A stretch of DNA of 64,000 nt from Harmothoe impar (GCA_947462335.1 OX381707.1:32105618-32169617); one strand, 5' to 3'. Shown: positions 11,525-23,139, numbered from the stretch's first letter. Program-made: numbers and translations. The notes: generated by a model from the sequence alone, not told the origin.

Positions 11525-11610
11525 GTGACATTGCTAAGTGACGTAGCGCCGTTGCTTGGTGACGTAGTGGCGTCGCTAAGGCTATGACGTCACTAATGCT
11601 ATGACGTCAC
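11525..11610 (+). promoter_or_regulatory. Cluster of TGACGT motifs including two palindromic CRE sites
   Basis: Two perfect TGACGTCA sites (11585-11592 and 11602-11609), 17 bases apart in near-identical contexts (GCTATGACGTCACTAA), preceded by half-sites TGACGTAG. This matches the CREB/ATF consensus. No transcription start can be tied to it, and it may simply be a decayed short tandem repeat. Confidence 0.4.
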
Positions 11611-13130
11611 TAACATTGCACTCTCCATGCAGAGGCTTAGTTGAGTTACATAGAAAACGTACTGAAATATTAGAATGTGCTAGGAGAATGTGAAAATCGC
11701 CATAAAATCGGCCATTTTGTCTGATCTTAAAGTTTTTATAGCATCATGCAGACATCTGTCATCTTTAATGATGACAGATATATTTATTTTTCAATCCATC
11801 TTCAGTTGAGTGATAGATATTTATAATCGCAGTTGCTCTGTCATTTATTTTGAAATTAATGATATTGAACTTCCTAGAAATCGACCATTGTAGATGGGAA
11901 TTGGATGCTGCAATTCCCCCATGAATTCTGACCACTGCATAAAGTGAGACTGGGCTTTGCCCACGTGAAGCCCACGTAGGTCTTACTTTAAAAAAATCGT
12001 AATTTCGTAAAAACCTTTTTTTAAAACACGTATGATGAAAAATATGTAGAAATAAGAAAAGTGTAGGCAAATTTGGTATCAAAATCAAAGCTTAGGCTGT
12101 CAGTAATGCAGTCAGATAAAAAGAACTAGCATTATAACAATAAACTCTGTGAAAGTTTATCGCGGAATGTCTAAATTCCCCTACATATCTTAGCCTCAAG
12201 TAAAAGAAAATCGATATAAGAAAAAAACCATGGTCATATTCATCACTGCTTGGTGAAGAGAAATAATTTTTTTTGAGTGGCCTTATCTGAAAGAACTTCA
12301 TTTGTATGCTTGAATCACCTCTACACTGCATCAGCCCATCCTGACAAATATGAATGAATCAACCCTGAAATTTCCTCACCTGCCTTTTATCGTATACCGA
12401 GGAACAAATGAATCAGCATAGATCCCCATGCATCCCTATGCCTACTTTCAATATTCCACTCATCACTGCCGTGTGTTAAATACCGTTGGTTCTCAGTACG
12501 ATTATTCTATTTTGTGATATAGCAAACAATGTACCAACTTTCTTCCCTCATCTCTGATAATTCCATACATCAGGATACAAGATCACAGATTACCCTATAT
12601 GTCTAGTCTATGCCCACTGTATGCCCACTATATGCATATGTACATGTAAACACTCCATACACACCTAACCACTGCTAACATATAAGTGACTACCATTAAA
12701 CTACTTCACCATGTCTCTACATATCAATAGAGTATTTGATGTCCAGTCTCATGCTAAAACGAAACGATTGTGTCAACTGTTGTGAACATTGGAGCTGTGC
12801 AGAAAAAAAACAGACAGACCAACCAAATGAGTCTCTTAAAGCCTATGTTCAGTGCCCAGTCCCGTGGCCCATTTAAGGGTATGTAACGATTTTCATTATA
12901 CTCATGTTCCCAGGATTTGGTTATCACCTGGCAATGATGATAACCTTGAACTTGTATTTTGCTGTGCTTGGGCAATTCCTGCTGATGAGTTTGAAACCAA
13001 TGAACAGGAGACAGAATGTATGATCGTAGTTCTCCCATCATACTTTCTGGTTTCGGTTCTGGTTTCAAGCTAACATTAGCGACTGGCTAGCACAAGATGA
13101 TAGTGATGCTCGAGTGCCATTTTATACCAG
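11611..13130. other. Unassigned intergenic DNA
   Basis: Several short minus-strand ORFs (11765-12088, 12092-12331, 12754-13068) show no domain or conservation within the window. I treat them as chance ORFs. Confidence 0.45.
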
Positions 13131-13260
13131 AAGGGCAAGTGGGACAAGGGTACCTTTAATGATGCTGACTGGAGCCAGGAGGCCGGGAAACTACTGTCTA
13201 GGACCTTATCAATAAACGACCGATGATTGGAAGGAGGTGCAGTTGATACATGAAAAGGGT
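13131..13260 (+). repeat. Block K, copy 1 of the degenerate tandem segment
   Basis: Shares GGAGCCAGGAGGC and ACCTTATCAATAA with 45640-45790, and a looser pattern with 49530-49650 and 54505-54560. It precedes block A by about 1.1 kb. Confidence 0.55.
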
Positions 13261-13790
13261 TAGGGATGCATGGTGAATGGGAGAGGCAAAACAGCTTGCA
13301 AAACAGCTTGTTGATAGGGCTGTATCATGATTCAACTAGTGGGAAACAATAAGGTATCTACATCCTTCTACCTATTGTCTAGTCATATTACAAAGTCATA
13401 TCACCTCGCCATTAAAAGCCCAAAGTTTTCCTCCGATATGAACTTGCCACTAATGGCCAATCACACATAATGATAATGCAAGGTTCTGTGAAACGCTGCG
13501 GGCTCTACTAGCTATTGTGATTCACTTGCTTCATTGTACAGCTTTATATATAATAGTACAGATTACGCATGTCCGTCTAAAGGGGGACCTAGTCTGACAC
13601 AAATTAGCCCATATGGATAATGATGTATATATAACTGTGCTAATTGTTTACTAGTGCAGGCAGCAGGTAAGCTTTGTACATGTATTGCAGTCTGAGTCAT
13701 AGGAATCATCATGTAGTTGGAGTCATGAGCTGCTTATTTCAGACATTATGGTGAGTCATCATCCATTTCTTGCAGGCAGACAGTAGCTCG

Positions 13791-14014
13791 GACTCCACTA
13801 GGGTGACACAGCTACCTGCAAAACCTTTGTTCTCAAATATTTCTCAAATATTTTGCCCCTTTTCACTGTGTTTCGCCCCGAATGTCGCCCTGAATGTTCC
13901 CAGGGACAGGGCGCCATACAGGGCGAACACAGCGAAACAGGGCGAACTATTTGAGAACAAAGGACCTAAAAGATCGCTTTGTTTCGCAGTAAGCAGTGTC
14001 ACTCTAGTGGAGTC
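13791..14014. mobile_element. Short foldback element (224 bp)
   Basis: Terminal repeats GACTCCACTAGGGTGACAC (13791-13809) and GTGTCACTCTAGTGGAGTC (13996-14014) pair with one mismatch. Inside, CTTTGTTCTCAAATA pairs with TATTTGAGAACAAAG, and TGTGTTTCGCCC pairs approximately with GGGCGAACACA. The whole can fold into a long hairpin. There is no coding capacity, which suggests a MITE-like element. Confidence 0.65.
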
Positions 14015-14274
14015 TGGCCTAATGGGAGCCATCATAAGCCACTTCTTGCAGACACATACCCAGACACCATTGCTTAATGGGGCTCATATATTTTACTTGG
14101 GCAAGCTTGGCATTAGGTAAGTATTGTCCAAGGCAGTGAGAGCCCAGATAGGCTGAGCTTGACAACTGACATTCGAACACAACTGTATGTATACAGGAAC
14201 AACTAGATGCTTCATCTGAAATACCCCCTTTATAGTAAAAGAGTATGACCATTGATTTGATGTCTTCCCTCAGT

Positions 14275-14880
14275 AATAGTAATCTGACAGTTGATGGCTT
14301 TCAACTTTACTTCAATACAAATAAAAGCTGATACCCAATAGCGGCCGGGTGCATGTTAACATGGAGGGTCTGATTTCGTTAGAAACCAATCTGAGGTGAA
14401 ACAAATCCATTATGAAAGGTCATTCTTGATATTTTTTGGTAAATGTCAATGGAAACGGAGAGCTGTGAAACAAACTTCTTTCGTATGGTGTTATATTTGG
14501 TGCCTTTATGATAACATGTAGTGATACAGATGTGCATTAGCTAGCATGAAAATCCAGAGAAATACGGGAATAGTCTGCAAGCCATGAGCCGATCACAATG
14601 TCCAATTGCAGTGCTAACAAGGCTGAGCTCTAGTGAGAAGAAAGGTTGTCTGATTGTTACTAATTTCTATGGGGAAGACAAACTGTCCCCAATGGCATTA
14701 TGCAAAAAAGTTGAATTGTCGCTCTGTTGTCTGTTAATTTCCCAGAGAAGCTATCTAACTGATTGAACGACCATCAAAAGAACAGAGGTGACAGGAAGGG
14801 TGTCAGGGGAACAGCAAAACAGCGAAATCACATGCTTATGTGTGTGGTATGATGCTAAGAAAAGTAGAATATGTTCAACT
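14275..14880 (+). repeat. Blocks A and C of the degenerate segment (unit 1)
   Basis: Block A begins TTGATGGCTTTCAACTTTAC. Block C (about 14600-14860) carries CCAATTGCAGTGCTAACAAG, the CATTATGCAAAAA word and GGGTGTCAGGGGAACAGC, shared with 20610-20930, 22650-22930 and 53110-53430. A short plus-strand ORF inside is not maintained in the other copies. Confidence 0.7.
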
Positions 14881-15339
14881 GTGATATAAAGAACAATTAT
14901 AAAAATGCAACAGAAAATCACCAATGGAAATAAACAGAGGGTGATGAAATTAGTTCACAATTGCCATTTGTGGAGGATTGTGAAATAATCATTTGTTTTA
15001 AACAGTGCAACTTCTATTTGTCACACAGGTTTTATGGGTTTCAATATTAATGCCAGGCACCTTGGTACGGAGCTATAGATCTATGAATCTATTGGCAGAC
15101 CTCCATATAAACTGTAGGGTTATGATCCCACAATAAGGCTGTGTTCTAGCGGTAGCAAGACAGTATGTGTAGTCTTCCTGTACGCTTTGTTGTTAATTCT
15201 ATCTACTTTGACCAATGTAATGATACTCTTTTCCACAGACTCATGTACCATTGGCTCCATACAACAATGAAACACAGAGCCCCTACAATTGGTACCACAA
15301 TGAGGGGAACAAAGGCCATAGAAAAACAAACAAAAGCAA

Positions 15340-16050
15340 TTCTAATGTGGCAGCATGTGAAGAACTACAACGACTTCAAAACAAATGTTTAAAAACATGT
15401 TTATTTAAACACATATTAACCCCTACAGAAATTGTACATGGTGAAGCTAAGCTGCCTACCCGTGAGGAGCGCAGGAACTACCATTGTAAAATGTATGCCT
15501 TTAAAAGGGCTCAATGTGACAAGTATTTAAGAATTAGGACAAGGGATACTAGATTTTCCTCTGCTCCAGTATTAAAATATGATATAATCCATTGTAAGGC
15601 ATATGAAGATAGTCCTCGAGTAGCGCTCGCACAGGCCTGGAATGCCCTTAAACCGGATACCAGAAATATCGTTGACTATGACGCATTTAAGTCAAAAATG
15701 TCAGAAACATTGTATAAACAGTGCCAATAATTAATTAACTAATTAATTAATCATGTATCCGAGTAATTTAATTACTTGAGATATAACGGGTAATTCTAAA
15801 GGGGTTCTGTATAAATGTACTTAATATTAATATGTGATGCCGCGGCAAGTTTTCTATGAAATACCTGTTATAATCATATATACCATGTATAACTGCTTCT
15901 TATCATATGGACAACCTATAATAACTGCTTGCAAATGGGCTGTCCATGTTCTTTATTTGGTCGTACCATATAGTATTTTGTCATAATCATTGAAAATTGT
16001 ACCGGAATATTAGACCAAATAAAAGTTCGAATTTGTTCAAAAAAAAAAAA
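15340..16050 (+). mobile_element. LINE copy B2, 3' remnant of family B
   Basis: A severely 5'-truncated LINE. It starts inside the C-terminal part of the RT ORF and runs through the 3' UTR to AATAAAAGTTCGAATTTGTTC followed by twelve A residues. The same end, AATAAAGTTTAAATTTGTTC plus A, terminates copy B1 at 31769, so both belong to one family. The sequence that follows the tail resembles 26560-26660. Confidence 0.85.
15357..15730 (+). pseudogene. C-terminal fragment of the family-B reverse transcriptase ORF
   Basis: Reads EELQRLQNKCLKTCLFKHI then TPTEIVHGEAKLP and NALKPDTRNIVDYDAFKSKM, matching the B1 protein's C-terminal region (ELQRLQNKCLKTCLSKHI, LTPTELVHALASLP, NALDIDTRSILDFEVFKEKM) residue for residue at most positions. 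The stop codon is conserved in position. The frame upstream of about 15340 (an ATG at 15251) is host sequence read through by chance. No catalytic RT motif is included, so the product would be inactive. Confidence 0.85.
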
Positions 16051-16160
16051 GCCCAATGTCCTTTGATAGCAAAAAGAAGGATAGCTATCAGTTGGCCTGA
16101 AGTGATGGCTTTTTGATGGAGAGTCCCCCAGTGAGCCCTATGATCTACGTTGAACATCTT
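16051..16160 (+). repeat. Dispersed repeat Y, copy 1
   Basis: Contains CCTTTGATAG, then GGATAGCTATCAGTTGGC and AATGGC/GATGGCTTTTTGAT followed by GAGAGTCCC, matching 26565-26660 at most positions. It encodes no product. Confidence 0.6.
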
Positions 16161-16980
16161 ACTGCACACATTAACTCTACACAGAATACAATATCCACCG
16201 ACAGCTTCACCAACATCAAGTTAGATTGCCTTATACTTAAGATGTGTTGCGTCAGCCTGTTTATTTGTACCCCTGTGTGCAACTCATAATGTACCCAAGA
16301 ATTGTACCTGCAAAGGAGACCCTATCTTTGATTTAAAATTTGATATCCTACTAAACATTCTGTGTATTTATGATTTTCTTGATTGAAGAGAGGTCCCTGA
16401 GGGCTGCTAGACAATTCTCCTGACTCATTCCCTGACATACTTGCATCCAGCATGAATTCAATCTGCTACCCGTCTTATCATCAGTGCTTGTAACAAGCTT
16501 TTCACATATTTGTCTAAAACACATTAAGGGAATCTCCAGATTTTCTAACTTGAAATTCCACCCTGAGAATAGATCCACATAACATACTACAGACTATATC
16601 TCCCTCCTAATAAAACATTATACTTTCTCTTTCTGTACATTGTGATACATTGTCACCTCTGTAGACTGACTGAGCCTAATGACTGCTTCAAGGCAGCCAG
16701 ACCCAGAAAAAACATAACAGCAAAATGCTTAGATCTCTCTATCAATACATTCCTAAAGCCACACCTATTCACAGCACAGCCACTTTCTCCAATGGCATGT
16801 CTCGCTCACTTTGGGTAGACAGTAAACCATACTAATATTATGGAGATATACATATACCAGTATTCTGCCTGGTGTTTTCTGCTTTATACTCAGAAGTGTC
16901 ATATCTTGTATTTAAGTGTCTCAGAGAACTGAATAATATGGTAGAAGGATATTATAGTAGAATAAAAGTATTTAATGGTT
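16161..16980. other. Unassigned intergenic DNA
   Basis: I recognise no gene or element ends. The 75-codon minus ORF at 16351-16578 has no motif. Confidence 0.45.
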
Positions 16981-16984
16981 TATT

Positions 16985-17910
16985 CGATAGTTGATGGCTT
17001 TCAACTAAACTTCAAAAATCTCTGAACAAAAATGAAAGCTGACATCCAAAAGCAGCGCCAGGTTCCTGTTGACATGCGACATCTGGTTTATTTTGATTCC
17101 CAGTGAAGTAGAGACACATCCATGATAAAACATCATTATTGATATTTCAGGGATGTGAGAATGGAGAGATTGGAAATGACAACTATTAGCAGCGTGTTTG
17201 GTAACTTTTCCATATAAAAGAGGGAATGTTTTGGCTGTTTGGTGTGGGTTCGTACCGTGGATTTGAGTGTTGGTTGTGTTTGATGCCATGGATAAATACA
17301 GATGACCCCAGTGTGAAATTCATTAAAAGCTCCAAAGAGATAAAATACTCACCAGGTCGCACAGCTGCAGCATCACCTGGGAATTATCCCAAAATCTGCC
17401 GGGCTGACTCTAATCTAAACACCAAGTACATGTCATAATGTATAACTACAGGCCTAACACTTCTCTTTCCTGGACCGCCCCCGCCCCCCGACCAATATAT
17501 CTCCGACCTCTTGTGATGTTCAGTCTGTATAATTTTATTTTGGATTGGATAGCAGAATTCTGGATTTGAGAGTCCAAGCCACCTTTTCCCCATCAGGACC
17601 TCCTCCGCTACAGCAGCACTGGAATTATGTAAAAACAAGGCTCCAGTAGGAACCAAAGTCTTCTTCAACCCTAGGTTCATTTCCCTGAGAACCTATCAGG
17701 CTGATTGTACTGGCCAAAGAAAGGGGGTCACGACAATTACAAACCAGCATGTCCATATGTGTGTATGGTCTTGTGTGACAAAGGGAACATGTGATAAGAT
17801 TATTCTAAAATTACTCTTCTAACACATGAAGGGCATAGCCTTGTTCGTATGGAATCAAAATAAGGTAGTGAGGCACCAAGCTAAAACATTGAGGATATTG
17901 GAACTGAAAG
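16985..17910 (+). repeat. Blocks A-B-C-D-E of the degenerate segment (unit 2)
   Basis: Block A (GTTGATGGCTTTCAACTAAA, TTGATATTTCAGGGATGTGA) is followed by B (GACCCCAGTGTGAAA near 17304), a decayed C (CTACAGGCCTAACA near 17446; CAAGGCTCCAGTAGGAAC near 17636), D (CAATTACAAACCAGCATGTC near 17734) and E (GGTAGTGAGGCACCAAG near 17862). The order matches the units starting near 28080, 36480 and 52640. Confidence 0.75.
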
Positions 17911-18435
17911 AATCTTGTTTTTACAGTTAATCCTTTACTGAATGAGCTGATGGCATTAGGGGATCATTCAAAATATCAAAGTAAAAGAATGCTAGGTGAT
18001 ATCAATATCATATGTGACACGATCTGCGATAAAGGATCTTAGTGCAGGGTATACTAAGGTCCCTTTCCCAAGTTCATGTCACATATATAAGACCATAACT
18101 ACTGAACTGTTTGACTATAGATGTACAGTGTTGGGTTGCTTGGTGGTTGACATTTAGACACAAGTATATATGACTGGCTGCTCCATCTGAAATAGGCTCT
18201 GAGCCAAGAGCTTTGATGACAATTAGAATGGGAAAAAAGTAAAACAGAGAAAGACCATCCCGCACCCTCCAGTCCTCCAGGTGATTCACTGCTATAGAGG
18301 AGTCTGGATAAAAGCAGGGATCTTGGTAGAACAATGGTTGATTGATAACCTGCCTCTACTTAAACACCCTGGTCCCTAGTACAACCTAGTCCCTAGCACA
18401 AACCCTCCTCTCCCACACAGACATGTACCCATCTT
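17911..18435. other. Unassigned DNA between blocks E and L
   Basis: The first about 40 bases (CTGAATGAGCTGATGG) look like a decayed block F. The rest shows nothing I recognise. Confidence 0.4.
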
Positions 18436-18439
18436 TCAC

Positions 18440-18635
18440 CCCCTCCGGCAGGGGTCTAATCCATGCGGCTCTGGACAATCAGACTGGGTGCCCAGTCATT
18501 ACTGGCGGAGGGACCCTGGTCATCTACAAGCCACTGGAAGAGCCCTCTTGATGGGTTATCTGTCTCCTTAATTCTCTCAGTCACTGTCTAGGCTTAATCC
18601 ATCAGTTCTGCACCAGACACTGATATTAACGTGGT
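18440..18635 (+). repeat. Block L, copy 1
   Basis: Aligns with 46690-46880 through CTGGACAATCAGAC, GGACCCTGGTCATCT and CATCAGTTCTGCACCA in the same order and spacing. Confidence 0.65.
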
Positions 18636-18650
18636 ATTACGCTACATTTC

Positions 18651-18806
18651 CCTACACACTCAGAAGAGTCAGCGTCATTGTCGCTAAATTTATGAGACCA
18701 CCCTCATGTGAAAGTCAGGCAGTGCCTTACTTTCACAGTGCCTGACTTTCATTTCACATGAGGGTGGTTTTAGCGACAATGATTCTTACTTTTCTAAGTG
18801 TGTAGG
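18651..18806. mobile_element. Long-hairpin foldback element (156 bp)
   Basis: The ends CCTACACACT and AGTGTGTAGG are inverted repeats. The arms continue inward: CATTGTCGCTAAA pairs with TTTAGCGACAATG, then ACCACCCTCATGTGAAA with the matching CACATGAGGGTGGT, then GTCAGGCA with TGCCTGAC. Almost the whole element folds into a single hairpin, typical of a MITE or foldback element. No certain target duplication. Confidence 0.75.
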
Positions 18807-19034
18807 TTATATGGGTGGGGCGTTCTGTGTAATCCAGTGGACATATGAGGTTTCGCTTCAGGTTACCATCCGCTGGGCTTAAATCGGCCAATGTTATAAA
18901 GAAAGCTTCTGGGCCTATTCGGTTCATTTTAATCATTTGAATATTCACGATTACCTGATAACAACAGTATACATGACACAATATGCGAAAAGGGACATTA
19001 CCGTAAATGGTGCACTAAGGTCCCAATTCCCAGT

Positions 19035-19660
19035 AATTGATTGATTGATTGTTCTTTTATTTATACTGCTAGACATTGGGGCCAGGCCCCGTTAACAAAT
19101 AGCAGTTCATGCTGTAGCATATGTTAGATGATATGACCAATATGATACATATAGTTGCCTAAGAGGCTAAATAATAATACTTATACATATAATATGATCT
19201 ACATTGAATGTTCCATGGGCTAGTATTCCCTTTAGGAACATCAATATAGATATTTGTCCTTAGTATATGTGAGTTGAGTGTCTGGGTATATCATCTGAAA
19301 TATCCCATGAAAAATATACAAAAGACTATGAATCTGAATATTTTCTTTCTCGCTGTTGTGTGGCTAAAAAATGTTCTAAAGCAGCTTCCACACACCCATT
19401 AGTCAGTCCTATAATAAAGTGGTCGGAGCGGCATCCCTCCTGGGGCACAAAGATGATTATGGCTAACTGATGAGCCACATATTATGGTCATTACATGCCG
19501 TCATTAGGCTTGATATAAAAAATTATGGGTCTAGGTATTATAATGGCATCCATAGACAGTGGTGATACTGGTGACATTTGAAAACAAAGGAACTACGATA
19601 ACGTTTTTGACTAACGGATTCCCACAACTTTGGAGCACGCCAGATTATGGATGAATAGCT
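19035..19660 (-). mobile_element. LINE 3' remnant sharing the A2 tail
   Basis: The 3' end (left side) has a TTGA/TTGT repeat tail, TTTATT, TGCTAGACAT and the palindromic GGGGCCAGGCCCC (19078-19090), matching the A2 tail at 57141-57200. On the minus strand near 19620-19660 the translation SSIIWRAPKLWESVSQKRYR resembles the WNSLP-type C-terminal block of CR1/L2-like RT ORFs, interrupted by stops. It appears to be an old 5'-truncated insertion. The right limit is approximate. Confidence 0.55.
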
Positions 19661-20080
19661 TATTGTAGGACTTATTCATAATACCACTAGTCTATAGCAC
19701 AGTTGCATCGGGAACTGATCAATAGTGAAAGTTCCTCAGGAGGAGCTGGCTGCTTCCCTCAAAGCGTATTGATGCAGTGGAAATATTAAGAACATTTTTG
19801 AGTTGGGGCGGGGGATCGTCTTATGGGTGTACATCAAGAGGAAACTATTTGATCATCCTCATCGACTCTTCATTGCACTGTTGTATGTAGTCAAAGTACA
19901 AAGTGCACCTACTGAACTTATAGCGTTTTATTTGAGATACGGAAACATATCATATACATAATTGCACCTTCACCCTCTTGCAAAGTCCTCTGACAGTTGA
20001 GTGCCTTTCAAATAAGTATCCAAGTACATATTCATATATGCAGCACTTTGTTTCTTTAAAAAGAGATGGCAAATGTGTCA
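19661..20080. other. Unassigned DNA
   Basis: Possibly more of the decayed LINE on the minus strand at the left, but frames are broken and I cannot support it. I see nothing else. Confidence 0.4.
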
Positions 20081-20086
20081 GTATTT

Positions 20087-20430
20087 CAGTCTTTGTGAAA
20101 ACCTGCAGGACAGTGGCAATGTCCTCCTAAAATGCCACCGGTCCTGCAGATTGACAATTGTAGCAGGACCGAATGTCCAGTCACATGTTGGGCTTTTCTG
20201 AACTAAAATAATCTGGTTGGGTTTCTAAACCTGAAATGTGTTTGTCAATATACTGTGTAAAACTATGTATTTGTCCTGATTTTGCCATAAATGATTACAA
20301 ATATAATGTACAATGCATAAATTATCAGATATGTTGGTATCTGGTCCTTCAAAAAAGGAGCTGGTCCTGGAACATTGAAAATCTGCAGGCCCAAATGTCC
20401 TGTGGGATGAAAAAGCTTTCACAAAGACTG
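20087..20430. mobile_element. MITE with 14-bp perfect TIRs and 6-bp direct flanks
   Basis: CAGTCTTTGTGAAA (20087-20100) is the exact reverse complement of TTTCACAAAGACTG (20417-20430). Both sides are flanked by GTATTT (20081-20086 and 20431-20436), read as a target site duplication. Subterminal GCAGGAC/GTCCTG words are repeated in both orientations. The CAG...CTG termini recall hAT elements, but these usually make 8-bp duplications, so the superfamily stays open. It encodes nothing. Confidence 0.8.
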
Positions 20431-20599
20431 GTATTTAGCATGGTGCCATGTAGCTTATCTCTGTGAAATCAAGGTTGCTGGCTGCCTGAGAAATGTAGAT
20501 CTTTACCCTGGATTTGGGTGTTTGGTGCCTCTATAATTCTATCGGGAGTGTGAAAACCCAGAGTAACACATGAAAAAGGCGGCAAAGGGTAGGCTCTAG

Positions 20600-21265
20600 A
20601 TCCGAGTTACAAAGCCCAATTGCAGTGCTAACGAGGCGGAGCTCTAGTGGGAAGATGGGTTGTCCGATTGGTACTAATTTCCATAGGAAAGTTGTCTTTT
20701 GTGGTGAGGCTCTCCCTCTCATCAGGACCCTGCATAAAGGCAGACTGTCCCCAATAGCATTATGCAAAAAGGCGGAAGTGCCGCTCTGCCGCCTGTTCAT
20801 TTCCCAGAGAGCCGATCAGACTGATAGAACGGCCATCATGGGTACAGATGTAACAAGAATGGTGTCAGGGGAACAGCAGAACAGCAACATTATGTGTGTG
20901 TGTGTGATATAATGCTCAGAGTAGTAGAATACAACAGAAAGATACAGTCTGAAGGAAAGTAGAGAGAGGGAGAGACACGGAGACACAGAGACGGAGACAC
21001 AGAGAGAGACAGAGAGACAGAGAGAATTACATGGCACAAAAGAAGGTGCAATGACCAAATGAGAGACGGATGGTTTGGAGGATAGAAAACGAATTAAAGG
21101 GGGTGATAGCGAAGTAAGGCACACAGAGGGACAGACACTATATGGTTCCTGAGTGCAACCTCCTTCCTCACCTATGGGACAATGCCCTGTTTTGTATGGA
21201 ATCAAATTAAGATAGTGAAGCACCGAGGGAAGGTAGAACAAGAAAACACTGAAGAAATTGGAGGA
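20600..21265 (+). repeat. Blocks C and E (best-preserved block C)
   Basis: Block C: CCCAATTGCAGTGCTAACGA, TGAGGCTCTCCCTCTCATCA, TTTCCCAGAGAGCCGATCAG and TGTCAGGGGAACAGC. These are closely matched at 53110-53400. Block E: CAAATTAAGATAGTGAAGCA near 21202. Between them (20950-21025) is a purine-rich GAGACA/GAGAGA simple repeat. Confidence 0.75.
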
Positions 21266-22150
21266 GGTTTCATTAGGTCCTGGGAAAGAAGCATGTGCTG
21301 GATCTTATAGTGATGAAGTAAAAAACACGCCGACAGTCGTTATGCAGCCGTATTTATGTTCCTCCTGCTATGTTTAAGTTCATTGTCTGTAAAATGATAG
21401 TTTTTAGGGAGATTTTTTTCTAGACTTAGCCATATGCATTGAATTTGGAATTAATGAAGCATTAAAGTGCTTAAATTATATTTATAGAATGTGTCAGCAA
21501 GGTACATCTAATTATATCAAGGTTTTAGAGCTGCATACAAAATCAGATTAACTGAACATGGTTCCATTATGAAAGTTTAAGTTAGAGAAAGTTTGCCAAT
21601 AGAGCAGCACTGACATCCTCTGAGGTATAGAGGAGGCATTTTTGACATGAAAAACTCTAATCAAATAGATCCAGCCCTTTCTTCTATATTGATATTCGTG
21701 CATGTGCTCTTGTCCCTTTATATCGTGTAACAACATGGAGGACAGACAGAGAGCACACATCTCTCTACCTGATCCCATATCTCATGGTACTGGGTAGATC
21801 ATTCCCATGTCCCTCACAAGGTCTTATATCAAGATTACACACAGGTTTGTTTGTTTAAGGAGCCTAATGCAGAGGAGACTTTATAAATATAAAGCAGATA
21901 TGACGGAAGATAGTTGAACTTTAGAAAGAAATGAAACAAATTACCATCACTGAAATAACCGATCAAATCGTTTGCCCACATAATTGTGACATTGAAATTT
22001 GACAGAAGAAGACATCGGATTTGTGTAAGAAAACAACATCACCCAAGATTTTATACACAGCTGACTTGACGATGGATTCAATTACATTAAATAACGTACG
22101 TCTATTGTTCTAAATCATTTAAGTGCATTGTTGTAGGAACATATCAATAC
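21266..22150. other. Unassigned intergenic DNA
   Basis: I recognise no gene, element ends or conserved block. Confidence 0.45.
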
Positions 22151-22154
22151 ACAG

Positions 22155-22260
22155 AGCTTGGTCACCCAATCACTAGATGTTGATAGGACAAAGGGCCAGA
22201 GGGTCCGATAGCTATCTGGCTATGGTACAGAGAAGCTCTATAGCGGACACAGTATAAAAC
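22155..22260 (+). repeat. Block M, copy 1
   Basis: GGTCACCCAATCACTAGATG and the following TTGATAGGACAAAGGG align with GGGTCACCACAACCCTAGAT and TTGATGGAGCAATGGG at 41305-41345. Confidence 0.45.
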
Positions 22261-22639
22261 ACATGGCGCTTGTGAGGTTACCATGTCTAAGGCACCACCA
22301 TGATTTGATGTCTGCTGTTTTGATGGATGGTTTGCTATAGGCAATTCTAAGAAAGCTGCCTCTCATTACTGTTCTAACTTTGCAGGATATAGGTATGTAG
22401 AAAAAGTAGCTTATACTCCTTAATATAGGCTGCTTATTCTAAAGGATCTAACTGAAACCCCTTTATGAATGTTATGTATGGGTACCTAGAAGCCCCACAC
22501 GTAACTTAAGGCTATCCATTTAGTTGCAGGCCCACCATTAATGCGTAGCCTGAATTGGGTAAGATTTGCTAAGGTCTCTCTCTTTATCTCATTATCAATG
22601 TCTGACAACCGACTACCGTGCTATAGATCGGTGAAGCTG

Positions 22640-22950
22640 TGGACAGACTTCCATCTTTATACTGCAAGACTGTGATCCCAACAGGGCCTAGCAATAATGG
22701 GGAGATGGCCGGTTTGATTGGCACCTATTTCCATTGGAAAGGTGTCTTTTGTGGCAAGGTTTTCCCTGTGATCATACCCCGGCCTCTTCCGGGAAAAAAA
22801 CAAAAGTGCCCCTCTGCTGCCCGTTCATTTGTCAGAGAGCCCACAGGATGGTTAGTGACAGTGTCAGGGGAGAAGCAAGCCATCAACATTACATGTGTAT
22901 GTGGTATGGTGTGACATACTCAAAAGACACTGGGATAGTGTGAAAGAAAG
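22640..22950 (+). repeat. Block C, further copy
   Basis: CCAACAGGGCCTAGCAATAA, TTTCCATTGGAAAGGTGTCT, GTCAGAGAGCCCACAG and AGTGTCAGGGGAGAAGCAAG follow the block C pattern of 20610-20930 with indels. A GAGACAGAGA simple repeat follows, as in that copy. Confidence 0.65.
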
Positions 22951-23139
22951 TAGTGATGCAGAAAGAGACAGAGAGAGACACACTCTGAGATCTCTGGAGG
23001 GAGAGTGAGGGAATGATCAGATAAAGGACAGATGGTTTAGAGGGAGAAAGGGAAAGTTCTACCTGGGGGAATGATTGAAGCAGATAAAGACAGCAGTTGT
23101 GTTGCATAGAGCTCCTACTTCAGATTACTCCCCTACACT

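Noticed and set aside
15251..15356. Start of the 15.25 kb ORF as a genuine N terminus
   Set aside because: The ATG and first about 35 codons lie in sequence before the LINE B2 homology begins. It is read-through of host DNA into a truncated LINE.
20940..21025. GAGACA-rich stretch as a regulatory GAGA element
   Set aside because: It is a plain simple repeat, repeated in shorter form at 22.95 kb after another block C copy.
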